Source of the DNA: Vibrio artabrorum
Lineage (GTDB): Bacteria; Pseudomonadota; Gammaproteobacteria; Enterobacterales; Vibrionaceae
Reading direction: 5' to 3'
Assembly: GCF_024347295.1 (NCBI RefSeq)
Contig: NZ_AP025458.1
Coordinates: 310,001-374,000, forward strand
DNA: 64,000 nucleotides
The position numbers were made by a program, and so were the translations under genes. A model generated the notes under the pieces. That model was not told where the DNA came from. It searched no databases and saw only the letters and a program-made list of their open reading frames with translations. Shown in pieces: positions 30,402 to 40,173 of the stretch (positions are counted from its first letter, which is position 1; each line of letters begins with the position of its first letter).

Positions 30402-31625
30402 ATGCCAACATATCGTTATGTCGGACGCAGTTCTGATGGTCGCCAAGTCACTGGCCGATTGGATGCGAATAACGAAGATCTTGCGACAGAAAGTTTGCTG
30501 AATAAAGGGATTATTCCTACTTCAATCAAGCTCGGCAGAAGTGGTGGCTCAATATTGGATAGGGATGTCTCTAGCCTGTTCTCACCGACTGTTCCGCTAG
30601 AGGTGTTGGTTCTGTTTTGCCGCCAGTTATACAGCTTGACCAAGGCGGGGGTTCCATTATTGAGATCGATGAAAGGCCTGACTCAAAATTGTGAAAACAA
30701 ACAGCTGAAAACGGCTTTAGAAGAAGTGGTCACCGAGTTAACGAATGGTCGGGGGTTATCCACATCGATGCAGATGCACCCCAAGGTATTTAGCCCATTA
30801 TTTGTATCGATGATCGGTGTTGGTGAAAATACCGGTCGCTTAGATCAAGCTTTGTTACAGTTAGCTGGATATTATGAGCAAGAAGTCGAAACTCGTAAGC
30901 GGATCAAGACGGCGATGCGTTATCCGACGTTTGTCGTTAGCTTTATTTTGGTGGCGATGTTTATCCTCAACATCAAAGTTATCCCACAGTTTTCGAGCAT
31001 GTTCGCGCGCTTTGGTGTCGAGCTACCATTACCAACACGTATTTTGATCGGGATGTCGGAGTTCTTTGTTAATTATTGGGGGTTAATGCTTGCTGTGATT
31101 TTCGGTCTTATTTTTGGCTTGAAAGCATGGTTAAAGACAGACAAAGGCTTAGAAAACTGGGATCGGTTACGGTTGAAACTACCGGTTATTGGTGGCGTCG
31201 TGAATCGAGCTTTGTTGTCGCGTTTCTCTCGAACTTTCGCATTGATGTTGAAAGCGGGCGTGCCACTGAACCAATCATTAGCACTCTCTGCCGAGGCTTT
31301 GGATAACCGCTTTCTTGAACTGCGTGTTCAAGGTATGAAGTCTGCAATAGAAGCAGGTAGTACGATTTCATCTACCGCGATTAATAGCGAAATTTTCACT
31401 CCACTCGTTATACAAATGATCTCGGTGGGAGAAGAAACCGGTCGAATTGATGAGCTGCTATTGGAGGTGTCCGACTTTTATGATCGTGAAGTTGATTACG
31501 ATTTAAAAACACTAACAGCAAGAATTGAACCTATTTTATTGGTGATTGTTGCAGGCATGGTGCTTGTCTTAGCTTTGGGTATTTTCTTACCTATGTGGGG
31601 AATGTTAGATGCTATCAAAGGGTAG
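30402..31625 (+). CDS. mshG: MSHA inner-membrane platform protein MshG (PilC-like)
   Basis: This 407-residue protein has two repeated type II secretion F domains (about 70-190 and 270-395; FCRQLYSLTKAGVPLL in the first, FSRTFALMLKAGVPLN in the second) and three membrane segments. It is the polytopic platform on which MshE acts to add pilin subunits. It lies 12 bases after mshE and three before mshF, within the assembly operon. Confidence 0.94.
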   Translation: MPTYRYVGRSSDGRQVTGRLDANNEDLATESLLNKGIIPTSIKLGRSGGSILDRDVSSLFSPTVPLEVLVLFCRQLYSLTKAGVPLLRSMKGLTQNCENKQLKTALEEVVTELTNGRGLSTSMQMHPKVFSPLFVSMIGVGENTGRLDQALLQLAGYYEQEVETRKRIKTAMRYPTFVVSFILVAMFILNIKVIPQFSSMFARFGVELPLPTRILIGMSEFFVNYWGLMLAVIFGLIFGLKAWLKTDKGLENWDRLRLKLPVIGGVVNRALLSRFSRTFALMLKAGVPLNQSLALSAEALDNRFLELRVQGMKSAIEAGSTISSTAINSEIFTPLVIQMISVGEETGRIDELLLEVSDFYDREVDYDLKTLTARIEPILLVIVAGMVLVLALGIFLPMWGMLDAIKG

Positions 31626-31628
31626 GGA

Positions 31629-32093
31629 ATGTTAAATAACCTACAACGCTCACGCTTTGTTATTTGGAGTGTGGTTATCCTTTTTTTAATGATAGCGTTG
31701 CTTTCTGCATGGGACACAATAGAAGAAGACGCAACCAATACCGCATTGATCGTAGCAAGCAAACGGATTTTGGAGCAGGCCAATTTGTTCAAACAGCAAT
31801 ACCTGTTATCGAGTCCGGAGAAAAAAAATGATTTAGAACGATTAAAGCGCTATAGCCGAACGGGCTGGATCATGCCGCTCCAAGGCTCAAAGCGAAACTG
31901 TCAATATTGGTTAGAACAACTGTACCCTCAACAGAATATCTTGGGAATCACGTCGCCCAGTATTGAAGATAAAAGCAGTTCCTTACAATTTCATTGTATT
32001 TATCATTATGGTGAGAAGTATCAAATAGACATCGTATTAAAAAAAGACCGGTTTACGGTCAAGGCCAATATTTTGGCGTTGAGAGCGTATTGA
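31629..32093 (+). CDS. mshF: MSHA protein MshF
   Basis: This 154-residue protein has a single N-terminal membrane segment (about 10-28) and a soluble remainder with no recognised enzyme motif. It is named by position as the last gene of the assembly block. Its function is not known to me beyond membership of the locus. The stop codon overlaps a TTGACA element that could be the -35 of the pilin block. Confidence 0.8.
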   Translation: MLNNLQRSRFVIWSVVILFLMIALLSAWDTIEEDATNTALIVASKRILEQANLFKQQYLLSSPEKKNDLERLKRYSRTGWIMPLQGSKRNCQYWLEQLYPQQNILGITSPSIEDKSSSLQFHCIYHYGEKYQIDIVLKKDRFTVKANILALRAY

Positions 32094-32132
32094 CACTGTT
32101 TTAATGATTTTATACATATGTAAATGTATACT
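32090..32132 (+). promoter_or_regulatory. Probable promoter of the mshB-mshQ pilin operon
   Basis: A perfect TTGACA (32090-32095) overlaps the mshF stop. Possible -10 elements are TATACA at 32111-32116 (spacing 15) and TATACT at 32127-32132 (too far from this -35). The 70-base gap before mshB is the first real gap in the locus and fits the separate pilin operon known in V. cholerae. The exact -10 is uncertain. Confidence 0.5.
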
Positions 32133-32163
32133 GCGCGTTAACAATTAGGTGAGTGGGTAGCAA

Positions 32164-32739
32164 ATGCTTAAGAATCAAAAAGGTTTCTCTCTAGTCGAGT
32201 TGGTCATTGTCATTGTCGTTGTCGGTTTATTGGCAGCCGCGGCTTTACCTCGCTTTTTAGATGTGACCGATGAGGCCAAGAAATCAAGTATTGAAGGCGT
32301 TGCTGGTGGTTTTGCAACCGCTGTTTTATCGGCAAGAGCACAGTGGGAAGCGGAAGCAAGGCCATCGAAGAAAATTGGCGTTGAAACATACAATACTGTA
32401 AATTATGACGGTGTGGATTTTTGGTTGACTAGGTCAAAAAACAGCAATGGTGTGGAAACGGACTTTCGAGACGGCTACCCATTGACTCTGAATCATAATT
32501 CCGGCATCGCTCCACAGGGTATTTCAGATAAAACCTGCTCTGAGTTAATGGAAAATTTATTACAAAATCCGCCTAAAGTTGGCGCGGTTTCTGATATTGC
32601 TAACGACTCAAATTACAAATATTCAGCAAAAGCAAATTCAGGTGAGGCAACCTGTACTTACATTCAATTAGAAGGTAATACTGAGCACCAATTTGTTTAT
32701 GAAATTAAAACCGGTCGCGTGACCGTAACTTTGCAGTAA
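32164..32739 (+). CDS. mshB: MSHA pilin-like protein MshB
   Basis: This type IV prepilin-like protein of 191 residues has a short leader ending in Gly7, then FSLVELVIVIVVVGLLAAAA, with the conserved Glu at mature position 5. It would be processed by the prepilin peptidase (not in this window) and act as a minor pilin or initiator next to MshA. Two Cys in the C-terminal half could form a disulfide. It lies 35 bases before mshA. Confidence 0.9.
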   Translation: MLKNQKGFSLVELVIVIVVVGLLAAAALPRFLDVTDEAKKSSIEGVAGGFATAVLSARAQWEAEARPSKKIGVETYNTVNYDGVDFWLTRSKNSNGVETDFRDGYPLTLNHNSGIAPQGISDKTCSELMENLLQNPPKVGAVSDIANDSNYKYSAKANSGEATCTYIQLEGNTEHQFVYEIKTGRVTVTLQ

Positions 32740-32774
32740 GTCTGCGCAAAATAGAACATAGAGAGAGCTTAACT

Positions 32775-33245
32775 ATGAAAAGACAAGGCGGTTTCACCCT
32801 AATCGAATTAGTGGTTGTAATTGTTATTCTGGGTATCCTTGCGGTTACGGCTGCACCCCGCTTCTTAAACCTGCAAGACGATGCGAAAAAAGCGACTCTT
32901 GAAGGGTTAAAAGGCTCTATTCAAGGCGCATCTGGTATCATTTACGGTAAATCAGCGATTGAGGGTATTGAATCCAATGCATCTGGTGCTGTTAGCGCAG
33001 GGGCGTCTACCATCAACGTTGTATATGGTTATCCGGAAGCGTCTTCTTCTGCGATCACCGCAATCGTAGACGGTCTTGGTACAAACGAAGACTTTACTTT
33101 TATTAAGGATGTGACGGCAGGTAGTGAAGTGACTTTCGGTCTTAAAGATTATAAAACTCATTGCGTTAGCTACACTGAAGCGATAGACAAAAATTCAGCT
33201 CCCGTTATTAAGGTTATCGATACTGAAGCAAATTGTACTCCTTAG
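32775..33245 (+). CDS. mshA: MSHA major pilin MshA
   Basis: MshA is the main subunit of the mannose-sensitive haemagglutinin pilus. The 156-residue prepilin has leader MKRQGG, cleavage before Phe7 and Glu11 (mature Glu5), then the hydrophobic spine ELVVVIVILGILAVTAAP. Two late cysteines (in KTHCVSY and EANCTP) form the usual C-terminal loop. A Ser/Ala-rich middle part could be surface-exposed and glycosylated, but that is inference. A strong terminator follows, so mshA mRNA may be made in excess over the minor pilins. Confidence 0.95.
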   Translation: MKRQGGFTLIELVVVIVILGILAVTAAPRFLNLQDDAKKATLEGLKGSIQGASGIIYGKSAIEGIESNASGAVSAGASTINVVYGYPEASSSAITAIVDGLGTNEDFTFIKDVTAGSEVTFGLKDYKTHCVSYTEAIDKNSAPVIKVIDTEANCTP

Positions 33246-33260
33246 TGGCACTTAACTTTT

Positions 33261-33287
33261 AGGCCAGCTATTGCTGGCCTTTTTTCT
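33261..33287 (+). terminator. Terminator after mshA
   Basis: The GC-rich 7-bp stem GGCCAGC/GCTGGCC (33262-33279) is followed by seven T. It splits mshBA from mshCDOPQ and would keep most transcription on the major pilin. Confidence 0.88.
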
Positions 33288-33349
33288 ATCTACAGCACAC
33301 AAATAACAAAACGATATCTATACATAACATCGTAACTGTCGTTCTTTTG

Positions 33350-33355
33350 TATAAT
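33350..33355 (+). promoter_or_regulatory. Possible -10 element for mshC
   Basis: A perfect TATAAT lies 30 bases before the mshC start, just beyond the mshA terminator. No good -35 is seen at 17 bases, so promoter strength is uncertain. Confidence 0.4.
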
Positions 33356-33384
33356 CAGTATTCGTTAGACGTTAGAGGCTCAAT

Positions 33385-33891
33385 ATGGATAGCAGCCCCA
33401 AATCCCGTGGCTTTACTTTAATCGAGTTGATCATCGTTATCATTATACTCAGCATTATTTCAATTTTTGCCGCAAGCCGCTTCGTCGGCACCTCTAGTTT
33501 TTCTATTTTTACTGCGCAAGAGCAAGCCATCTCCGTTATACGCCAAATTCAAGTTAATCGAATGCAATCTAATGTTTCTGGGGCTAATAATAGCTTTCGC
33601 CTGGCGATTAACCGCGACTGTTTAGGCTCTGTAACCGCTTGTCGCTTAGATCTATCGAACAGTGCCCAGAAAAAACAAGCGGATGCGCGTAGTGATTATG
33701 TCCGAGAGGCTGATATTTCATTTTCTCCGACGAATACCATTATCGACTTTGATCTATTAGGTAACCCTTCTACCTCTTCTACCCCTTCCGGGAGTACGGA
33801 AGTGAATATTACTATTCATTCAAACTCTTCAAATTACAGCTCTCAAGTGTGTATCAACTCTCAAGGCTATGTGCGTGAGGGAGCGTGTTGA
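33385..33891 (+). CDS. mshC: MSHA minor pilin MshC
   Basis: This 168-residue type IV prepilin-like protein has a nine-residue leader ending in Gly, then FTLIELIIVIIILSIISIFA with Glu5. Its small mature domain carries four Cys (for example DCLG, ACRLD). It is similar in layout to FimT/GspH-type minor pilins. It overlaps mshD by one to seven bases depending on the mshD start. Confidence 0.87.
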   Translation: MDSSPKSRGFTLIELIIVIIILSIISIFAASRFVGTSSFSIFTAQEQAISVIRQIQVNRMQSNVSGANNSFRLAINRDCLGSVTACRLDLSNSAQKKQADARSDYVREADISFSPTNTIIDFDLLGNPSTSSTPSGSTEVNITIHSNSSNYSSQVCINSQGYVREGAC

Positions 33892-34460
33892 TGATTCGAA
33901 CAAGAGGTTTCACTCTTATTGAAAGTATTGTTGCGATTGTCATACTGGGCATTGCGATGATCACGATTGCGAGCTTTTTAGTGCCACAAGTCACCCGTTC
34001 TGCAGATCCACAATATCAAAATCGTTCTGTTGCTTTGGGGCAGAGTTTGATGAATCAAATTTTAGCTCTTGGCTTTGATGAACACAGTGATTTTGATGGT
34101 GGTTTGGTTCGTTGTGGTGATGCTGGTGCGGCAACTTGCTCTGCTTCGAATAAACTCGGTGTGGATGGCTCAGAGGCAACGCCTGCGGCTTTTAATGATG
34201 TTGATGATTATATTGGCTGTTGGTATACAGACAGTACCAAGTCCGATTGTGTCTCTTCTACTCAATCCCCATTAGCCAATATTTTGGATGAGAATATCAC
34301 CGATAGTTATGCGAATTTTCGTGTTGAGGTTGTGGTCTTTTATGATCAAAACCTGGACGGAACCGATGATAATGCGATTGGCACAATGAAACGCGTTGAA
34401 TTACAAATCTTGGGTGGTCAAACCCGCTATAGCTTGATTGCTTACAAGGGGAATTACTAA
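33891..34460 (+). CDS. mshD: MSHA minor pilin MshD
   Basis: This prepilin-like protein of about 189 residues has leader MIRTRG then FTLIESIVAIVILGIAM, with Glu at mature position 5. GTG 33885 and TTG 33888 are possible starts, but ATG 33891 sits seven bases after GAGGGAG and overlaps the mshC stop (TGATG), so it is preferred. The mature part contains paired Cys. It is likely a tip or priming minor pilin. Confidence 0.85.
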   Translation: MIRTRGFTLIESIVAIVILGIAMITIASFLVPQVTRSADPQYQNRSVALGQSLMNQILALGFDEHSDFDGGLVRCGDAGAATCSASNKLGVDGSEATPAAFNDVDDYIGCWYTDSTKSDCVSSTQSPLANILDENITDSYANFRVEVVVFYDQNLDGTDDNAIGTMKRVELQILGGQTRYSLIAYKGNY

Positions 34461-35200
34461 TGAAGCAACGGGGTTTTACTCTTATCGAAATGATCGTAAC
34501 GATTGCTGTGGTGGCGGTTATTGGGTTGGCGATTGCCAGTTTTGTTGAATACGGTATGAAAGGCTATGCTGAGACGATTGACCGACAAAAAGTACAAGTA
34601 AAAGGTCAATTTGTTGTAGAGAAAATGTCACGAGAGATAAGCCACGCGGTTCCGAATAGTTTTACTACCACGATCACTCCGGCTTCGGCTTTTTCTCAAA
34701 AATGTATCGTTTTCTATGCGATTAAGTATTCCGGTTTTTATCACCTAGATGAAGCGAACGATAAACTGAATTTTATTATCGGGCAAGACTCCCCAAGACT
34801 CGATGCTAATGATTATCTTATTATTAATCCCACCACTCCCTCTGAGTTAGGGGCGGGCTCGACCAAGCGAATTTCGGTCTCAGGCTTAGCCTCTACGAAT
34901 AATGTATTTACGGTATCTTCGGTAAGCCTTAGCAGTCAGTCAATTGCTCGGCGACATTATATCTATGATAGCAATGCTCGCGTGAGCTATTGTTTGGTGA
35001 ATGATACTGTTCGAAATCAAGGTCTAATCCAACGTAATGGCGTCACTGTTGCAGACAGTATCAATTTCGCTCAAAGTGATTTCCGCTACGAAGAACCCAG
35101 CTTACAGCGAGGTGGTGTGATTCACATTGACCTCGTACTTGAACAAAACCGTGAAGTTAGTGTTTACCAACAAGATGTGCAGGTACTCAATGCGCCATAG
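34460..35200 (+). CDS. mshO: MSHA minor pilin MshO
   Basis: This 246-residue prepilin-like protein has leader MKQRG and mature FTLIEMIVTIAVVAVIG with Glu5. It is larger than MshC and MshD and resembles the PilW/GspJ class. TAATG couples it to mshD, and its last codons overlap mshP in another frame. Confidence 0.87.
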   Translation: MKQRGFTLIEMIVTIAVVAVIGLAIASFVEYGMKGYAETIDRQKVQVKGQFVVEKMSREISHAVPNSFTTTITPASAFSQKCIVFYAIKYSGFYHLDEANDKLNFIIGQDSPRLDANDYLIINPTTPSELGAGSTKRISVSGLASTNNVFTVSSVSLSSQSIARRHYIYDSNARVSYCLVNDTVRNQGLIQRNGVTVADSINFAQSDFRYEEPSLQRGGVIHIDLVLEQNREVSVYQQDVQVLNAP

Positions 35201-35624
35201 AAAATCATCTCAACAAGGTAGTGTGCTGGTCGTGGCTGTATTTGTTATCGTGGTGATCGGCTTTCTTGCCACTTCCTTAGTGCAAGTACAGTGGTCGAAT
35301 CACGATACACTAACGCGTAAGCAACTGGGTACTCAGGCTTGGCTTTTAGCGCATTCTGCGAATGAATGGGCATTGACGCAAGTGTATCCTCTGTCAGTCT
35401 CACCTGCGGTGTCAACAAGCGTTAATACGGCCTGTAACGACTTAAATTCAAATCAGGTGAGCAACGGTATGTCGACTATCTGTCGTGTAGACCAATTAAC
35501 CTGTCATCAGGTTGGTGTTTTAGATGGTGTGGGCTTTTTTAAAATTGAATCAACGGCGGTGTGTGGCTCTGGAATCAATCAAGTGCAACGCATTCAAGAA
35601 GTGTGGGTGAGAGAGACAAAATGA
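35190..35624 (+). CDS. mshP: MSHA pilin-like protein MshP (PilX/GspK class)
   Basis: This protein of about 144 residues begins MRHRKSSQQG then SVLVVAVFVIVVIGFLATSL, a pilin-like helix without Glu5, as in the PilX/GspK class found at pilus tips. The open frame extends further up inside mshO, but ATG 35190 has AGG just before it and places the helix at the N-terminus. ATG 35175 is an alternative. The stop overlaps the mshQ start (ATGA). Confidence 0.82.
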   Translation: MRHRKSSQQGSVLVVAVFVIVVIGFLATSLVQVQWSNHDTLTRKQLGTQAWLLAHSANEWALTQVYPLSVSPAVSTSVNTACNDLNSNQVSNGMSTICRVDQLTCHQVGVLDGVGFFKIESTAVCGSGINQVQRIQEVWVRETK

Positions 35625-38600
35625 AATATCTTAGTCTTATATTTGCGTTGATCTTGGTTTCTTTTCCCGCTTTTGCGGACTTTTCTTCCTCTCAATGTCG
35701 TGCCCTTAATTCTGGAAGTGATTTTTCGGTATGGTTTAAGTTGGATCCTGCATCAGCTCAAGACACCATCTACGCCACGAAAAGAAACAGTTCTAGCCCG
35801 GCTCCAATGTGGACGAATGATCGCCGTGTTAGAGATGCTGTGATCGATGACAAGGAAACGGTGAGCGGTGATTTCTATGAAGTTTTACTTGAGTATCAAG
35901 CTGATAGGAATAAGTCTGGGTGGTTAACTTACCACTTATGGGAAGGTCGTTCTTGGCGACAAGTCGGTGTACCGCAATATGCAGACCTTTCTGGGCTTTC
36001 TGCTGCCATTGCGGTTTCAGGGGATGGAGCCAGCGACATCCAATGTGGTGATATCGCAACACCACCGCCCCCACCGCCATCCCCCGAGATTTGTGATGTG
36101 ACACCAAATGTCGTTCAATCTTGGGGGGGGGATAGCCGTTTAAAATGGACTTCTAGTACGCCCAGTATCCAGATAGAAGGTACTTACCAGGCCAGTGGTC
36201 AGGTGGGTATTGGGGTTGATCCTACTAATCCGGCAGGATTAAAAACACAGTGTGATGGAAAGGAGTGTATCGAGAATTCATCGTTATATGTAGCGGAGCC
36301 GAATATCGTTAATTTAGACTTGCCAACAGGTCAGAATGTGGATGCTGGTTGGCAAGTGATTGATTTGGGTAGTGGTAAGTACAATACAGTCTCAGCAGGC
36401 GGTTCTGGTACTATTCATTTGACGGGGGATACCTATTACATCGAACGCTTAATGGTTGGCGCAAGCGGTAAAATAGTCTTGTCTCAAAATACTCATCTCT
36501 ATGTGAATCGTTTTGAATTGACGGGGGCTGGAGAGGTCGTTAGCAATAATTTCAAACTCTCTATATGGGCTGAAAACTATCAAGGGAGTCAGGCGTTAGT
36601 GCGTGTTGAACGACCTTTAAACGCACTCATTTTCAGTCGAGATAAGGTGATTGTCTCTGGTGGTAATGGCCTTATACACGGGCGTGTTACTGCGAAAAAT
36701 ATAGAATTACGACCAGATGGAAAAATCATTGATGATGGTCAACTGTGCCCTGTGCAACCCCAACCCACAGACTATCAATTGAGTTTGACCCCGAATAAGG
36801 ATTTCTCATTATTGTGTGAAAACCCGGAAGTGACGGTGACTGTTACGGATAAGCAAGGGAATCCACCCTCGAAGCAGGTCGCGGTCAATGTAACGGTACC
36901 TGCCGGTATGTCGGTTATGAATGTTGTAGAAGGAAGTTACAACGGTGGTCGGTCCTATTTAACCAACTCGTCAGGACTATTAACCCTTCAATTGGATGCG
37001 ACTTCGACTGGTCATTTTCGGGTTGAGGCTGAATTAGAATCCGACTCAACGGAAAACGATGCCGGTGATTTTTTAGTCTCTCTTTATAAATTTGAAGCGA
37101 GAGATGTGCTTGCTATTGCTGGAGAAGAGGCTCAATTTACTTTTAATGTCCTAGCTTGTAAGAATGATGCCGTCACTCCTGTATCAGGTTATCAAGGAGA
37201 CAAAGACCTTAGCGTTTCGGACTTTTTATTGATTCAGCCGACTAGTGCGCAAGGGGCTGTTGATGGCAACTTACTCGTCAAAGGCAATAGTGGTGGTTGG
37301 AGCGATACAGCCATCACGGCTAATTTTGATCACACCGCTCAAGCGACAGGGTCTGTTATTTACAATGAAGCGGGGAGGGTGAGCTTTAAACTCTCAGATC
37401 CAAGTTTTCAATGTCCCACAGGGTATGATTGTAAAGATAACGAAGGTGGAAGTTGGGATACATTGGAAGGTATTGTCAATGTTGATGTCAGACCTTGGCA
37501 ATTCGCGATTTGTACGAATAATAATTCGGATGGCAATAGTGATAAAGGCAATGCATTTGTTGCTGCCGGTGAAGCCTTTGACGTGTTTGCTAAACCCATT
37601 AGGTTTACGGGCGATCCTAGCCAGTTGTGTAACGATCGCTTAGTCACACGAAACTATTGGCTTTCTGATGGTGCGGTCAGTGTCACTCGCACCTTAGATA
37701 CGCCAAGCAACAGTGGTGCCGTTCTGGGGAGTTTAGAACCAAGCAATCGACTCATTCAATCGACTTCTGAGATAGTACCAGCTGACAACGGTTATAAATT
37801 CAAAAGCTTAAAATATTCAGAAGTGGGTAGCTTTAATTTTATCGCGACTGAAACTGGGCACTTCTATAGCTCAATTTTAGGCGGCTTCTCTGGTAGTAAA
37901 TCGATAGGACGCTTCTATCCTAAATATTTCATACAAGGTGATCCTGAGTGGAAGGTCGCGGATCAAAACGATATCGCGTATTTAGATCAGCCTTATGATT
38001 CAGCCGTTCATCAAGTGTATCCCATGGCCTCTGGTGAAAATGATACGGATAAAGCGCTCAATAATTACCGCTTCTTTGCTCCACAGCTGCAAGTAAAGTT
38101 TGGTGTGTTAAAGGACAGCAGTATAAAGAATAGCCTCTTGTTGGATACTCGCTCTGGAACCTGGTCTGCTGCTCATCGGCAATGGTTATTGAATGACAGT
38201 GCGGCGGTTTTTAAACGAGTCATAGGCACTGATGGCGTCAGCATTAAAGATACGCCTTTCAATACTTCGGATGCCAACTCGACAACGACTCACTTCGGTT
38301 TAACGCTTGATGGACCAGACCCGGTTTCATTTACTGATTCTGAACCGGTGACGAATTCGGCCGTGTTCCCAATCCAACCTCCTGCGCGATACGGTCGAAT
38401 GGCGCTTGATGATATTGGTGGAAACTCTGGTCGAGCCTTAACGATCCCACTTCGAGTCGAGTTCTGGGATGGCAATCAGTTTGTTGTTAACGAAGACGAT
38501 AATCGTAGTACCTTTGATGGCTTCAACTATTGTAAGCAAGTCATTTGGCATCGCGCGGGGTCTGTGACCACATCAGTTTCACCGAGTGGCAGTGGAAAGG

Positions 38601-38884
38601 TGAATGATGGTGAAGACAAAGTAACCGCGCAGCAAAATACGCTTTCTGCGACTTCTCCCCGTGAGCAAGTTCGTCTGTGGTTGAGAATGGATGCCTCTGC
38701 ACCAACGGCTAATACTGGTGAAAACCCTGTTGTTTGTTCAGGTAGCGACCAAGATCAACCGTGGCTACGTTACAACTGGCGTCAGTTAGGTGATGAAGAT
38801 CCATCAACCGTCGTCACATTCGGTATCTATCGGGGGAACGATCGCGTGATCTATCGGGGAGAAAGTGGCTTAACAGGCCGGTAA
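35621..38884 (+). CDS. mshQ: MSHA tip/adhesin-like protein MshQ
   Basis: This large exported protein of 1087 residues has a signal peptide (LSLIFALILVSFPAFA, cut about residue 20), a proline-rich hinge at 148-155, a middle region with beta-helix-like repeats (about 220-360), Ig-like stretches, and a long C-terminal domain found in MshQ-like pilus-tip proteins. It is likely the surface-exposed adhesin of the pilus, by analogy with PilY1-type proteins. The frame is intact, but a nine-G run at 36123-36131 (near Trp168) could shift it. The open frame extends above 35621; the ATG chosen gives the signal peptide. Confidence 0.85.
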   Translation: MKYLSLIFALILVSFPAFADFSSSQCRALNSGSDFSVWFKLDPASAQDTIYATKRNSSSPAPMWTNDRRVRDAVIDDKETVSGDFYEVLLEYQADRNKSGWLTYHLWEGRSWRQVGVPQYADLSGLSAAIAVSGDGASDIQCGDIATPPPPPPSPEICDVTPNVVQSWGGDSRLKWTSSTPSIQIEGTYQASGQVGIGVDPTNPAGLKTQCDGKECIENSSLYVAEPNIVNLDLPTGQNVDAGWQVIDLGSGKYNTVSAGGSGTIHLTGDTYYIERLMVGASGKIVLSQNTHLYVNRFELTGAGEVVSNNFKLSIWAENYQGSQALVRVERPLNALIFSRDKVIVSGGNGLIHGRVTAKNIELRPDGKIIDDGQLCPVQPQPTDYQLSLTPNKDFSLLCENPEVTVTVTDKQGNPPSKQVAVNVTVPAGMSVMNVVEGSYNGGRSYLTNSSGLLTLQLDATSTGHFRVEAELESDSTENDAGDFLVSLYKFEARDVLAIAGEEAQFTFNVLACKNDAVTPVSGYQGDKDLSVSDFLLIQPTSAQGAVDGNLLVKGNSGGWSDTAITANFDHTAQATGSVIYNEAGRVSFKLSDPSFQCPTGYDCKDNEGGSWDTLEGIVNVDVRPWQFAICTNNNSDGNSDKGNAFVAAGEAFDVFAKPIRFTGDPSQLCNDRLVTRNYWLSDGAVSVTRTLDTPSNSGAVLGSLEPSNRLIQSTSEIVPADNGYKFKSLKYSEVGSFNFIATETGHFYSSILGGFSGSKSIGRFYPKYFIQGDPEWKVADQNDIAYLDQPYDSAVHQVYPMASGENDTDKALNNYRFFAPQLQVKFGVLKDSSIKNSLLLDTRSGTWSAAHRQWLLNDSAAVFKRVIGTDGVSIKDTPFNTSDANSTTTHFGLTLDGPDPVSFTDSEPVTNSAVFPIQPPARYGRMALDDIGGNSGRALTIPLRVEFWDGNQFVVNEDDNRSTFDGFNYCKQVIWHRAGSVTTSVSPSGSGKVNDGEDKVTAQQNTLSATSPREQVRLWLRMDASAPTANTGENPVVCSGSDQDQPWLRYNWRQLGDEDPSTVVTFGIYRGNDRVIYRGESGLTGR
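36123..36131 (+). repeat. Nine-G homopolymer in mshQ
   Basis: Nine consecutive G span the codons for Trp168-Gly-Gly-Asp. A gain or loss of one G would truncate the protein after about 170 of 1087 residues, so this is a possible phase-variation site. Confidence 0.9.
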
Positions 38885-38954
38885 TCATATCATTTTGCCC
38901 CCTTAAGTTAGGAATCTGTAAGAAATTACGGGTTTCAGTCCATGTTTATACGTC

Positions 38955-38981
38955 AATGCCTTGCCGTAACTGCAAGGCATT
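38955..38981 (+). terminator. Hairpin after the MSHA locus
   Basis: A perfect 10-bp stem AATGCCTTGC/GCAAGGCATT with a 7-base loop lies in the mshQ-mreB gap. It has no T run directly after it, so it may be a weak terminator or an mRNA-stabilising structure rather than a full stop. Confidence 0.5.
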
Positions 38982-39025
38982 GGTACATTTAGTGCAATTT
39001 TTGTCTTCTAATTCTTGCAGGATGA

Positions 39026-40078
<1,053 letters not shown>

Positions 40079-40087
40079 CCTCTAGTG

Positions 40088-40128
40088 TTAGGCTCTTTTT
40101 ATTATATTGTTTTATATAAAGAGCCTAA
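40088..40128 (+). terminator. Hairpin between mreB and mreC
   Basis: An 11-bp stem TTAGGCTCTTT/AAAGAGCCTAA encloses an AT-rich 19-base loop. It may be a partial terminator or a processing site that sets MreB above MreC and MreD. Confidence 0.55.
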
Positions 40129-40173
40129 GACCTTGTCTATGGGATCAAATGTAGCTCTAGGACCAAATATAGA

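Noticed and set aside
35127..35189. Longer N-terminus for MshP
   Set aside because: It would lie inside mshO and put a polar stretch before the pilin helix; the internal ATG has a ribosome site and gives a normal leader.
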